The notes under the pieces were generated by a model that did not search any database, was not told where the DNA came from, and saw nothing but the letters and a program-made list of their open reading frames with translations. Of a stretch of DNA of 64,000 nucleotides, positions 9,198 to 17,446 are shown piece after piece. The stretch is from contig NZ_ASGZ01000029.1 of NCBI RefSeq assembly GCF_000495475.1, forward strand, positions 72,000-135,999. Direction: 5' to 3'. The position numbers and the translations under genes were made by a program. The stretch's first letter is position 1. Every line of letters starts with the position of its first letter. This DNA comes from Candidatus Halobonum tyrrellensis G22. Its GTDB lineage: Archaea > Halobacteriota > Halobacteria > Halobacteriales > Haloferacaceae.

Positions 9198-9653
9198 TCA
9201 CTCCTCCCCGACGAGCGACGCCCGCGCGTCCGCGGCCACGTCGTCGACGCCGACGCCGCGTTCGCGCGCGACGAGCACCGCCGCCGTCTCCAACGTCACG
9301 CCGCGGTCGCGCTGTCGCTCGTTGGCCGCCGCGACCGCCTCCTGTTTCTCCATCCCCGACGCGACGAGCGCGTCGACCGCGCGCTCGAACGTCGACTGCT
9401 CGCGCAACACCGACTCGTCGGGGACGAACCCGTCGGGCACCGCCACCTCGTAGGGGTCGAACTCCGCGACTACGGCGCCGTCGTCCGCCCGCGAGAGCAG
9501 CCCCCGCCCGGTCGCCACGTCGATGAGCCGCTTCGCCTGGTCCGGCGAGAACCACTCGCGGTCCAGCGAGAGCGCGACGACGAACTCGCCCTCGCCCATC
9601 CGGTCGGTCCCCGCCCCGCGGAACGGCGCGGCGACCGCCGCCTCCAGACTCAT
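9198..9653 (-). CDS. DUF2240 family protein
   Basis: A 151-residue protein starting MSLEAAVAAPFRGAG with the segment FVVALSLDREWFSPDQAKRL that I recognise from the archaeal DUF2240 family. The middle (SPDQAKRLIDVATGRGLL) looks like a winged-helix recognition region, and the C-terminus is helical. A nucleic-acid-binding or regulatory role is possible but unproven. First gene of a two-gene operon with the gene ending at 8777. Confidence 0.75.
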   Translation of the reverse strand: MSLEAAVAAPFRGAGTDRMGEGEFVVALSLDREWFSPDQAKRLIDVATGRGLLSRADDGAVVAEFDPYEVAVPDGFVPDESVLREQSTFERAVDALVASGMEKQEAVAAANERQRDRGVTLETAAVLVARERGVGVDDVAADARASLVGEE

Positions 9654-9744
9654 GGTCGACTCCCAGGGCCGACCGGGTGAAAAACGCGGCTATCCCGTCG
9701 CGGGTTCGCCCCCCCGCGGTCCGGACCCGCGAACCGTCGCCCCG

Positions 9745-10905
9745 TCAGTTGTCGTCTCCCGCGCTTCCGGCGCTCCCTTCGGGACGCTCGGAGCCTTCAG
9801 CGTCCCCGGAGTCGTCGGGACCGCCGGTGCCGCCCGACTCGTTCGACTCGTCCGACTCGCCGGCGACCGCCGCCTCGTAGTCGGCGAGTCCGGCGCCGTC
9901 GCGCGGTTGGTCGGGGACGTTCCGGGCCGCCGCTTCGAAGTCGCGCATCACCGTCTCCGGCGGCGTCTCGCCGCGGACGTCGAGGTACTTCGCGACCATC
10001 CCCGCCACCTCCGGCGCGGAGAAGGAGGTGCCCGAGGACTTCACCCACGGCCCCTCCAGTTGCTCGCCCATCGCGGTGCCGTCCGCCTGCGCGAGTTTGT
10101 TGTCCTTCCCGATGGCGGCGACGTCCGGGTTGTCCCGGTCGGGGTTGTACGACGAGAACTCCGCGATGGCGCCCTCCTCGGTGCAGGCGGCGATGCTGAA
10201 CGCCCGTTCGGCGGTCGCGGGACTCCCCGAGCGCTCGCCCGAGTTGCCCGCCGAGACCACGCACCTGACGCCCGTCTCGACCAGCGAGTTGTGGACCTCG
10301 TTGATCGACCGCGACGTCTCCTGTGACCCCCACGACATGTTCACCACGTCGAACTCGTCGGCGTGGCCGTGGAGCCACTCGTAGGCGCGCATGATGACGT
10401 TGTCCTTGGTCTGCCCCTGTTCGCCGAAGATGCGCAGCGCCACCAGGTCCGCGCCGGGCGCGAGTTGGGTGACCTGCCCCAACACCGCCGTGCCGTGGCC
10501 GACGGCGTCGCCCTCGCCCGTCCCGGTCACGTCGACCTGTTCGACGTCGTCGTCGTCGAAGACGGGGTGGCCGGTGTCGACGCCCGAGTCCATCGCCACG
10601 ACGGTGTAGCCGGCGCCGGTGTCGCCATCGTCGGGGACGTCGTGGAGTTCGCGCACGTCCTCGATGGTGGCCATTCGGTCGGGGTCCGCGCTCACGTACT
10701 CGGGTTCGATCGGGAGTTGGGCCGTGTAGTTGGGGTCGACCGACACCACCCGGTCGTGGTCCGCGAGCGACGACTCCTCGCGTTCGTCGCAGTCGATCAG
10801 CGCCGCCTCCAGGTCGTCGTCGAACTCGTACGTCTCGATCACGTTGCAGTCGCGGCCGTGGAGGAAGTCGGACGACCCGCGGAGCAGGACGATGCGTTCG
10901 CTCAT
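9745..10905 (-). CDS. Subtilisin-like serine protease (S8), no export signal
   Basis: A 386-residue S8 protease with a complete catalytic set: Asp106 (VAMDSGVDTGHP), His137 (VGHGTAVLG), oxyanion Asn221 (SAGNSGE) and Ser294 (SSGTSFSAPEVAG). The first ~75 residues could be a prodomain-like region ending in YTAQLPIEPEYV. Unlike halolysins there is no Tat or Sec signal at the N-terminus, so it is probably intracellular or exported by an unrecognised route. The last ~45 residues are a disordered Glu/Ser/Gly tail. The ATG at 10905 begins MSERIVLLRG, plainly folded sequence, so a missed upstream signal is unlikely. Confidence 0.87.
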   Translation of the reverse strand: MSERIVLLRGSSDFLHGRDCNVIETYEFDDDLEAALIDCDEREESSLADHDRVVSVDPNYTAQLPIEPEYVSADPDRMATIEDVRELHDVPDDGDTGAGYTVVAMDSGVDTGHPVFDDDDVEQVDVTGTGEGDAVGHGTAVLGQVTQLAPGADLVALRIFGEQGQTKDNVIMRAYEWLHGHADEFDVVNMSWGSQETSRSINEVHNSLVETGVRCVVSAGNSGERSGSPATAERAFSIAACTEEGAIAEFSSYNPDRDNPDVAAIGKDNKLAQADGTAMGEQLEGPWVKSSGTSFSAPEVAGMVAKYLDVRGETPPETVMRDFEAAARNVPDQPRDGAGLADYEAAVAGESDESNESGGTGGPDDSGDAEGSERPEGSAGSAGDDN

Positions 10906-11116
10906 GAGTCTCGGTTCTCGTTTCCTCGTCGTTGTATTAGGGTTTCCGGCGGGGCAACATACGACCGCCCGACGGCGGAGCGGCGGCGCCGCACGCGACG
11001 CGGACCAGGCCGACCCGCCGGACCCGCCGAACCTCCGGGACGGTGGCGGTCACACTCGACCCGGTAACACTCGCGTCAGCGCGGACTCAAGTCGCTCGGC
11101 CGCGTACCCCCGGGCG

Positions 11117-12106
11117 ATGACGGACGTCACGCCCACGCCGGGCATCCACCACGTAACGTGTGTCGCGGGCGACCCCCAGCGGAACGTGGAGTTCTGGGTC
11201 GAGACGCTCGGTCTCCGCCTGGTCAAGCGGTCGATCAACCAGGACGACCCGAGCACGTACCACTTCTTCTTCGCCGACGCCGAGGGGACGCCCGGGACGA
11301 GCATGACGTTCTTCCCGTGGGAGGAGATGTCGCGGGGGAAGGTCGGGTCGGGACAGGTCTCCCGCACCGCGTTCCGCGTCCCCGAGGGGAGCCTCGACTA
11401 CTGGGAGGAGCGGTTCGACGAGTACGGCGTCGACTACGACGAGCGGGTCGAACGGTTCTCCGAGACGGTGCTCCCGTTCCGCGACCCCGACGGCCTGCCG
11501 GTCGAACTGGTGGCGGTCCCGATAGCCGACGACGACCCGACCGTGCCGTGGACCGAGTTCGTCCCCGAGGAGGCGGCGATCCGCGGGTTCCACTCGGTGA
11601 CGCTGTGGCTCGCTAACCCCGACGCGACGATGGACCTCCTCCGGACGATGGGGTTCGAGGAGGCGGGGACCGAGCAGTCGCCCGGCGACACGCCGGGCGA
11701 CGAGCGCACCCGCTTTTCGGCCGCCGGTCCCGTCGGCCGGTACGTCGACGTGCTCCCGACCGTCGGCGCCGGCCGACAGGGCCACGGCACGGTCCACCAC
11801 GTCGCGTTCCAGACGCCGACCGACGACGACCAGGCCGCGATGCGCGAGGCGGTCCGCGCGGCGGGGCTCGAACCCACCCGACAGATCGACCGCCACTGGT
11901 TCCGGTCGGTGTACTTCCGGGAGCACAACGGCGTCCTCTTCGAACTCGCGACGCGCGACCCGGGCTACGACAGCGACGAACCGCTCTCCGAGTTGGGCGG
12001 TCGGCTCGTCCTCCCCGGCGAGTTCGAGGCGCGCCGCGGCGAGATAGAGGCTGACCTGCCCGACGTGACGGTGCCGCGGGCGGAGCGGGCGGAAGCCGAC
12101 GACTGA
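11117..12106 (+). CDS. Ring-cleaving dioxygenase-like protein with two VOC domains
   Basis: A 329-residue protein with two glyoxalase/VOC modules: one starting [13 protein letters not shown] (His near residue 11) and the second starting [12 protein letters not shown]. Metal-ligand candidates are His11, the mid His in TVHHVAFQT, and the Glu in [12 protein letters not shown]. The arrangement matches the LinE/MhqO/CatE-type extradiol dioxygenase family. The aromatic substrate is unknown. ATG 11117 begins [13 protein letters not shown], just before the first fold, and upstream codons are non-coding in character. Its stop lies next to an exporter remnant. Confidence 0.82.
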   Translation: MTDVTPTPGIHHVTCVAGDPQRNVEFWVETLGLRLVKRSINQDDPSTYHFFFADAEGTPGTSMTFFPWEEMSRGKVGSGQVSRTAFRVPEGSLDYWEERFDEYGVDYDERVERFSETVLPFRDPDGLPVELVAVPIADDDPTVPWTEFVPEEAAIRGFHSVTLWLANPDATMDLLRTMGFEEAGTEQSPGDTPGDERTRFSAAGPVGRYVDVLPTVGAGRQGHGTVHHVAFQTPTDDDQAAMREAVRAAGLEPTRQIDRHWFRSVYFREHNGVLFELATRDPGYDSDEPLSELGGRLVLPGEFEARRGEIEADLPDVTVPRAERAEADD

Positions 12107-12116
12107 GACGACCGCG

Positions 12117-12286
12117 ACCGGACGTACGGCGGCGTCGAACGACTTCGAGTCGGCCGTCGCCGTCGCGGTGGCGGTGTTCGGCGTCGGTTCGGGGGTCGCG
12201 GTCGCCACCGTCGTCGGCCCACTGATCGAAGTTCCGGTGCTCCTCGCGGTGGTGAACGTCGCGCTCTCCTTCCAGCGCCGGTTCGA
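12117..12286 (+). pseudogene. Remnant of an ACR3-type arsenite efflux permease (C-terminal end only)
   Basis: An open frame reads [18 protein letters not shown], then [20 protein letters not shown] and [11 protein letters not shown]. This is the last transmembrane part of the ACR3/ArsB-type arsenite transporter (family pattern N-N-F-E-x-A-x-A-V-A-x-A-x-F-G and G-P-L-I-E-V-P). Nothing of the other ~300 residues precedes it: the VOC gene's stop is at 12104-12106, only about 20 bases upstream. No start codon fits, and the frame runs on into the next gene without the usual stop. An ArsC-like gene follows, as in arsenic operons. Confidence 0.7.
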
Positions 12287-12352
12287 CCGGGGGAGCGAGA
12301 CGACCGGTAGTATCGATACGACGGCGACCGAACCCGCGACCGACGACCACCC

Positions 12353-12799
12353 ATGTCCAGTACACCCGACCCGGACCCGACCCGTATCGCCTTCATCTGC
12401 GTCCAGAACGCCGGCCGCTCGCAGATGTCCACCGCGTTCGCCGAACGCGAACGCGAGCGGCGCGGGCTGACCGACCGCGTCGGGATCCTGACCGGGGGGA
12501 CCCACCCCGCCGACCGCGTCCACGAGGAAGTGATCGCGGCGATGGACGAAGAGGGGTTCGACCTCTCCGACCGGACGCCACGAGAGATCACGGGCGAGGA
12601 ACTCCGGTCGTGCGACTACGTGGCGACGATGGGCTGTTCGACGCTCGACGTCGGCGAGGTGGGCGAGGACGTAGAGGTACGCGACTGGACGCTCGACGAC
12701 CCCGACGGGGCGACCCCCGAGCGCGTACGCGAGATCCGCGACGAGACCGAACGGCGCGTGAAAGCCCTGTTCGACGAGATCGAGTCGGCCGAGCCGTAG
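12353..12799 (+). CDS. arsC: Low-molecular-weight phosphatase / arsenate reductase-like protein
   Basis: A 148-residue LMW-PTP-fold protein. The N-terminal loop [15 protein letters not shown] carries the C-x5-R-S catalytic motif with Asn in place of the usual Gly pattern, as in thioredoxin-coupled ArsC enzymes. The later segment [15 protein letters not shown] holds a cysteine that could serve as a second redox residue, and [11 protein letters not shown] contains the conserved general-acid Asp. It follows an arsenite-exporter remnant, supporting an arsenic role. The left end of the integrated element lies about 120 bases downstream. Confidence 0.82.
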   Translation: MSSTPDPDPTRIAFICVQNAGRSQMSTAFAERERERRGLTDRVGILTGGTHPADRVHEEVIAAMDEEGFDLSDRTPREITGEELRSCDYVATMGCSTLDVGEVGEDVEVRDWTLDDPDGATPERVREIRDETERRVKALFDEIESAEP

Positions 12800-12916
12800 G
12801 TCGCGGCCGGACCGGCGCGAGCCGACTCCGGGTCGACTCGCGACGGCTGGAACCCTCTCACGTTCTGCGTGTCGAACCCGTGAGGATGGCTCCCACTCGC
12901 TTCGTCCGTCGCAGAG

Positions 12917-12931
12917 TAGTCCCGGGCGGAT
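12917..12931. repeat. attL, left 15-bp direct repeat of the element
   Basis: TAGTCCCGGGCGGAT is identical to 33289-33303. The sequence equals the 3' acceptor strand and part of the T-stem of tRNA-Gln read on the plus strand. Chromosome-like G+C ends here, and AT-rich sequence (AAATCACAAATTGTTAG) starts at once on the right. Confidence 0.85.
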
Positions 12932-12976
12932 AAATCACAAATTGTTAGTTAGTCCTTCGAGACGTCGTCCAGTGAA

Positions 12977-14377
12977 ATGGGAGTCGACGACCCGCATAAC
13001 CTCGACTCGCAGTTGCAGAGTCAAAAGGAAAAATTGGACTCGCTCTCCGATGAGGACGCCCGGATGCTGTGGGACTTCGCGGCTGTCGCCAGTAAGGAGA
13101 TGGCCGTGTCGACGGTCATCCAGTATCTCTCGAAACTCCGTGCTATCTCGGAGAAGTCTGACGCACCAATCGAAGAACTGACCCCGCGGCAGATGGACTC
13201 CGTTCTTGACGACCTTGAGGAAGAACGCGGCTGGTCAAGCAAGGGAACGCGTCGCAACTACGAGAAGGCGCTGAGAGTCCTTTGCCGAGAACTACGAAAC
13301 GCCCGTGTCGAGGAGTTTGGGCGTGACTACTCGTCAATTCTCCCGGCACGTGGTGCCATCCGTCTCTCGGACAAGGACGAAACGAAGATCACTCCCGAAG
13401 ACATCCTGACACGCGAGCAGATCGAGACGCTGATACAGGATTGCTGCCGGACAGCGCGCGATCGAGCCATCGTCGCGATGCTCGCCGATACGGGGCTTCG
13501 AATCGCACAGATGCTCTCGCTGCGCGTCAAGGACGTGGATTTCAGGGAGAATTCGGGTGGCGGATTTTTCCAAGCAAACCCGGATGCGACTGGTTTGAAG
13601 GGGGATGACAAGCGGAAGCCGCTTACGTGGTCGGCAGCTCACATCGAGAGCTACCTGTTCGACGAGCATCCCCGACCGGACGATGACGAAGCACCCTTGT
13701 TCCACAAGTCGGAAGGATGGACGGATGAGGACGATGATGGCAGTATGACGCCGGCACTCGTCCGTCAACGGCTTGAGAGACTCGTTAGGGATGGTGACAC
13801 CGACCTTGATCCAGAAGATGTCCACCCCCACGTTTTCCGGCATACTGCCGTCACTATTTGGGCGCGTCAGGGATTTACGGACAGGGAAATCAAGCATCGG
13901 GCCGGTTGGAGTCGGGATTCGGATATGCTTGACCGGTACGAGCACATCCAAGAAGACGAGATTAATAAGCAGGTTCTCCAGCGGTACGGGTTCGACATCG
14001 ATGAGGACGGGATTGGTGAGCCTGAACTCGACCGATGTCCGCGCTGCTCGGCGGCATTGACGCCAGAAGCGAACTACTGCCCACGGTGTAGCGCACGTGT
14101 CCAGATTCCGGAGGATACCGTGATGGAACTCCTGATGGAAATTGTCACGAATACGAGTGGGCCGGCAATCGACGAGATCGGTCGCGACGGCCAATCGGCG
14201 GAAGACGCGATTCGGAGCGGTAACATCGAAGCGGAAGAAGTCCGGACGCTGCTCGATGTGCAAGCCGAAACAATCGGGTTCAGCGATTGGACGGAGTGGC
14301 ACGAGCAGCGGTTACAGGAGCGGTTTGGTATCGACATCGACGAGTACCGCGGACGTGGGGGACAGCCACGACGATAA
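12977..14377 (+). CDS. Tyrosine recombinase (integrase) with C-terminal zinc ribbon
   Basis: A 466-residue protein: SAM-like N-terminal core-binding domain (~10-120), then the catalytic domain with Arg175 (ADTGLRIAQML), His285-x-x-Arg288 (HPHVFRHTA), Trp311 (KHRAGWS) and the nucleophile Tyr321 (DMLDRYEH). Two CxxC pairs follow (Cys354/357 and 368/371), forming a zinc ribbon, with a helical tail of ~90 residues. This layout is common in haloarchaeal element integrases. It lies next to attL and probably catalyses integration at the tRNA-Gln 3' end. The ATG at 12977 gives the full core-binding domain. Confidence 0.93.
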   Translation: MGVDDPHNLDSQLQSQKEKLDSLSDEDARMLWDFAAVASKEMAVSTVIQYLSKLRAISEKSDAPIEELTPRQMDSVLDDLEEERGWSSKGTRRNYEKALRVLCRELRNARVEEFGRDYSSILPARGAIRLSDKDETKITPEDILTREQIETLIQDCCRTARDRAIVAMLADTGLRIAQMLSLRVKDVDFRENSGGGFFQANPDATGLKGDDKRKPLTWSAAHIESYLFDEHPRPDDDEAPLFHKSEGWTDEDDDGSMTPALVRQRLERLVRDGDTDLDPEDVHPHVFRHTAVTIWARQGFTDREIKHRAGWSRDSDMLDRYEHIQEDEINKQVLQRYGFDIDEDGIGEPELDRCPRCSAALTPEANYCPRCSARVQIPEDTVMELLMEIVTNTSGPAIDEIGRDGQSAEDAIRSGNIEAEEVRTLLDVQAETIGFSDWTEWHEQRLQERFGIDIDEYRGRGGQPRR

Positions 14378-14393
14378 CCGAAAGTATCAAGTG

Positions 14394-15293
14394 ATGAACC
14401 ATTTTGTGGGTGGATACCCATCCACAGGTATGGGAGTTGTGGAACGGTACGCGCGCGAGGTACGGAATCCGTTGATTGATACTCAAATTAGGAAGGCCAA
14501 ACGCGGTGTTCACCGTGGGTCGATACAGAACGATGAGGGTAGCTTTTACCAACGAGACGATGACGAGCCTGTCCTGTCCGTGAACACAATCACGGCATCC
14601 GCCAAAGGAGAGTCAGATGATAGCGATTTACCGGCAGAGTATCGACGCGCTCGTGGTGTCATAATGCACGACGATTTGGACGGCATCCACGGCGATGATC
14701 ACCACGACCTGTTCCGAGAGGAGTTTGAGGGCCACTGGCTGTCGACGTGGCGCGCGGTCGCTGAGTATGACCCAACAGTACGCCCGCCCGAGGAGGTTGA
14801 TTTCGACCGTTTTGACCGCTTCGAGGAAGCGAAGCGAATCGTCACGTGGGCTGCTGTCGAGCAAGCGCGCAATGCGTCGATGCTGGCGAGTATGTGGTGG
14901 ACGGACGTGGTGGATTATGACCCACTCGCCGACGAGATGCTGTTCGTCACCGATGTAAATGGAACACGGTATGGTGGCCAGATTGATCGCTTGGCCCGTA
15001 TCAACGGTGGGGCCGTCCCTAAGGGGATCTACGCGGCCGACTACAAACTTGCTCACGAGATTCGATGCAGCCATTACCAACAAGTAGAGGCGTTCCGCCG
15101 TGCATTCTGGCCTGATTTAGAACCGATTGAGGGACTAATTTTGCGCGTCGACCCCATCAAGCGAGAAGTCGAGTCGGTGTCAACGCACGATGAGGAGTGG
15201 CCGGACGATGCGTGGGAAGAGTTCCAATCCGATGCACACGACGAGTACGGCGGGTTGACGAGGGTGCGACTCAGGCAATCCGTATGGCACTAG
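14394..15293 (+). CDS. RecB/Cas4-like PD-(D/E)XK nuclease
   Basis: About 299 residues. The core signature of RecB-family exonucleases is visible: a G-x-x-x-H motif (ARGVIMHDD, His92), Asp198 (YGGQIDRLAR), the D-x-K pair Asp216/Lys218 (IYAADYKLAH) and a Q-x-x-x-F motif (SHYQQVEAFRRAF). There are no helicase motifs and no four-cysteine cluster as in Cas4. It follows the integrase by 16 bases and may be cotranscribed; a role in element replication or recombination is inferred. ATG 14394 is used; ATG 14430 (MGVVERYARE) is equally possible, and a 6-bp stem hairpin lies between them. Confidence 0.72.
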   Translation: MNHFVGGYPSTGMGVVERYAREVRNPLIDTQIRKAKRGVHRGSIQNDEGSFYQRDDDEPVLSVNTITASAKGESDDSDLPAEYRRARGVIMHDDLDGIHGDDHHDLFREEFEGHWLSTWRAVAEYDPTVRPPEEVDFDRFDRFEEAKRIVTWAAVEQARNASMLASMWWTDVVDYDPLADEMLFVTDVNGTRYGGQIDRLARINGGAVPKGIYAADYKLAHEIRCSHYQQVEAFRRAFWPDLEPIEGLILRVDPIKREVESVSTHDEEWPDDAWEEFQSDAHDEYGGLTRVRLRQSVWH

Positions 15294-15368
15294 TTCCCCC
15301 ATCGGCTGCCACCTTTACAACGGATCGCTGACCTTCGTCCAGATGTGGATACGCGGGAACGAGTCGTT

Positions 15369-15605
15369 CTAATCTATTTTCTCAGGTGCGTTGAGCCGCC
15401 ATCCTTCGCTGTTGAGGGAGATCGACGCCTGCTCGCCGGCCCCATTACCAACGACCGCGACGGTCTGCCCCTCGACCGCGGTGATATAGACTCGGTGGCC
15501 TGTTCCTTCGACGGCGAGTTCGACGTGCTCGCCCTCCGTCAACTCCTCGCGGTCAACCTCTGTGATGCGTGGAACCATCGTACCAACGCCGCGGTCGAGT
15601 AGCAT
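15369..15605 (-). CDS. Small hypothetical protein of the element
   Basis: A 78-residue acidic protein predicted to be nearly all beta strand (VELAVEGTGHRVYITAVEGQTVAVVG). An alternative in-frame ATG at 15578 gives MVPRITEVDREEL. No motif is recognised. It stands alone on the minus strand, convergent with the nuclease gene and divergent from the zinc-ribbon pair. Confidence 0.55.
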   Translation of the reverse strand: MLLDRGVGTMVPRITEVDREELTEGEHVELAVEGTGHRVYITAVEGQTVAVVGNGAGEQASISLNSEGWRLNAPEKID

Positions 15606-15693
15606 CGGTCAAAAAGATCCGCGTCCCCCGCAGCCACCGCTGGCAGCCGGCGAGCCGGCATTCAAGTCCGATCTCGCTCATCGATCACGATGT

Positions 15694-15903
15694 ATGACGG
15701 CAGTGGTTGATACCTGTGGCGCGTGTGGCGAGCAGATTAGGTTCCTGACCGGAGCAGACGTTGATTTCCTTGATTGCCCAGAATGCGGCTCCGAACACTG
15801 CGTGACGCCGCTCGGTGCCTCATCGGTCGGTGAAATCCCCCCAGAAAAGGAGGAGATGTTCGACAAGTTGCGCGAATGGGACGAGGAGGTGCTGAACGAC
15901 TAA
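15694..15903 (+). CDS. Small zinc-ribbon protein A
   Basis: A 69-residue protein with two CxxC knuckles (DTCGACGEQ and DCPECGSEH) about 18 residues apart, followed by a short acidic helix. It looks like a zinc ribbon and may bind nucleic acid or act as an adapter. Its stop overlaps the ATG of the next zinc-ribbon gene (TAATG at 15901-15905), showing translational coupling. Confidence 0.7.
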   Translation: MTAVVDTCGACGEQIRFLTGADVDFLDCPECGSEHCVTPLGASSVGEIPPEKEEMFDKLREWDEEVLND

Positions 15904-16064
15904 TGCCGGTCGTCAAGACGACGTGCCCGCGGCGCGACCGCACGGGAGAGATCACCTACACTGGCGTCGATCCTAACGGAGAGTTGCGAGAGTGTCCTGA
16001 CTGCTCGGGCGAGGTTGCAGTCGACCCGCGGTGCGACGAGGTGCTGCACGTGGAGTCCGAGTAA
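15903..16064 (+). CDS. Small zinc-ribbon protein B
   Basis: A 53-residue protein, MPVVKTTCPRRDRTG followed by LRECPDCSGEVAVDPRC. It has four cysteines, one clear CxxC and an atypical first pair. The start overlaps the previous stop by one base, so the two form an operon. Function unknown; such tiny zinc proteins are common in haloarchaeal mobile elements. Confidence 0.62.
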   Translation: MPVVKTTCPRRDRTGEITYTGVDPNGELRECPDCSGEVAVDPRCDEVLHVESE

Positions 16065-16074
16065 GTGGTGTCCA

Positions 16075-16614
16075 ATGCCCGCGACTCATCACCACGACCA
16101 CTACGGGTGGAACGTCCGCGGCAAGACGTACGGTGCGGAGCAGATCCGGATCGGCTACCACAACCACGTGTACACCCTCTAATGGGACGACCGCACGAAG
16201 CACTGGGGTGTCGAACCGATGAAGAACGCGCACGTCTACCCTGCCGTGCAGTCCGACACGCCGCCAGCCGACTGGCCGCGCGAATTGACGCTCGCCGATC
16301 TTGACGGCGTGGACGTACCGCAGACCCACCGGCGCGACGCTGACCTCCCTGCCCACCTCACGAAGTACGGGGAAGAACTGTGGCTCGGTGCCGACGGCTG
16401 CTACGGCTCACTGTTCCTCTTCTCGAAACAGGTCGAACGCCTCCCGGGCGTGTTCGTGAGCCTGTTCGACCTCCTCGATGACCTCGTCGTCCACGTCTGC
16501 GTCCTCCGCGGTAGCGAGCCAACCCGCTGCACCGCTGACGAACATCGCCAACTGTGTCTTCAGACGTTCGCTTTCGTCCATAGCGGTAGCTTCGACATCA
16601 CTACTGCCGGATAA
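16075..16614 (+). pseudogene. Gene interrupted by an in-frame TAA stop
   Basis: From ATG 16075 the frame reads MPATHHHDHYGWNVRGKTYG to HVYTL, then meets TAA at 16180-16182. It continues in the same frame as WDDRTKHWGVEPMKNAHVYP and LADLDGVDVPQTHRRDADLP. The composition is protein-like on both sides, and a second start (ATG 16219) exists. A nonsense change of a Tyr or Gln codon is the simple explanation. Beyond about 16407 the frame overlaps a small opposite-strand gene and may no longer be original. Alternatively two separate small proteins are made. No family was recognised. Confidence 0.5.
16408..16581 (-). CDS. Small acidic helical protein
   Basis: A 57-residue protein starting MDESERLKTQLAMFVSGAAG with an acidic helical second half (DDEVIEEVEQAHEHAREAFD). 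The composition is typical of a real haloarchaeal protein, and an ATG is well placed. Longer upstream in-frame sequence on this strand is not protein-like. Function unknown. Confidence 0.5.
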   Translation of the reverse strand: MDESERLKTQLAMFVSGAAGWLATAEDADVDDEVIEEVEQAHEHAREAFDLFREEEQ

Positions 16615-16818
16615 ATGCCGGCGTGAAGCCAAAAGGGGATGGCTCCCCCAGAACCACCGCCCGGGATTATACCGGGCACCTAACCGGCGGGTTTCGCCCC
16701 CGCCGATTACCACTGTGTCCTCCACCTCCCTAAAACCAACGCAGAATCCGCGAAAATGCCCATAGCTATCCTTGAGGCCGTCAAAGCGACTATCGGGACG
16801 GGGGAAGATAATACGCGT
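16582..16818. other. Intergenic region with a short inverted repeat before the DUF433 gene
   Basis: No gene seen. It contains GGTTATACCGGGC-like and CGGCGGGTTTCGCC-like GC-rich stretches near 16660-16705 and an A-rich stretch near 16733-16755. An in-frame ATG at 16756 could extend the following gene by 21 residues, but AATAATACG just before 16819 looks more like a promoter. Confidence 0.35.
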
Positions 16819-17301
16819 ATGCCCGATGACCCGGATCCCGACGATACCGACTACTCGGACACGCGATGGGGGGAGATGACGGAGCGTGAAGCAGAGATCA
16901 TCGACGAGCGCATCGACGAGATCGAGGACGTGGACAGACAATATGAAACCGAAGAGGTCGCCGAGGAACTCGGCATCGACCTTGACGGTGACGATGCAGC
17001 GAGAGTCGCTCGCGACCTGATGGGCGAACCGCACGTCGCCGGCCGTCGAATCCCCGTTCGCCAGTTGCGCGCGCTCGTCGAGGAGGGCGGCGAGGACGCT
17101 GAAACGGTGGCCGACCGATTCGACCTCGACATCGCCAACGTCTACCACGCCCTCGCGTACTACCACGATCATCCCCGCGAAATGCACGAGGTCGAGCGCG
17201 AACGCGAGGAGTCCCGCGAACGCGTTGAGCAGCTCGACAACGACGAGAATCTCGATGACATCGACGTGCTGATTGACGACCTCCCCAGCGACGAGGAGTG
17301 A
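16819..17301 (+). CDS. DUF433-domain protein, antitoxin-like
   Basis: A 160-residue acidic protein. Residues ~70-120 form a DUF433 domain (VAGRRIPVRQLRALVEEGG, then VADRFDLDIANVYHALAYY), a winged-helix-like fold often found in antitoxins paired with PIN-like DUF5615 toxins. The flanking parts are highly charged helices. No toxin-like gene follows: 17302-17446 has no good reading frame, and the next gene is a regulator on the other strand. It is therefore an orphan, perhaps a transcriptional regulator. Confidence 0.72.
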   Translation: MPDDPDPDDTDYSDTRWGEMTEREAEIIDERIDEIEDVDRQYETEEVAEELGIDLDGDDAARVARDLMGEPHVAGRRIPVRQLRALVEEGGEDAETVADRFDLDIANVYHALAYYHDHPREMHEVEREREESRERVEQLDNDENLDDIDVLIDDLPSDEE

Positions 17302-17446
17302 CCCCACCCCCTCAAGTTCCGATGAAAACCATCCGCCGGTGCGGGTTCCACTATCCTAGCTCACACACTCCTCGGTTCCGATGAACTGCACCACGGCAAC
17401 ACTCGGTCAGCGATGGCTCCGTCGATCCGCTGGACGATCTCTCGGA

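Noticed and set aside
17302-17446. Toxin gene after the DUF433 antitoxin-like gene
   Set aside because: No start-to-stop frame of reasonable length in any of the six frames in this stretch.
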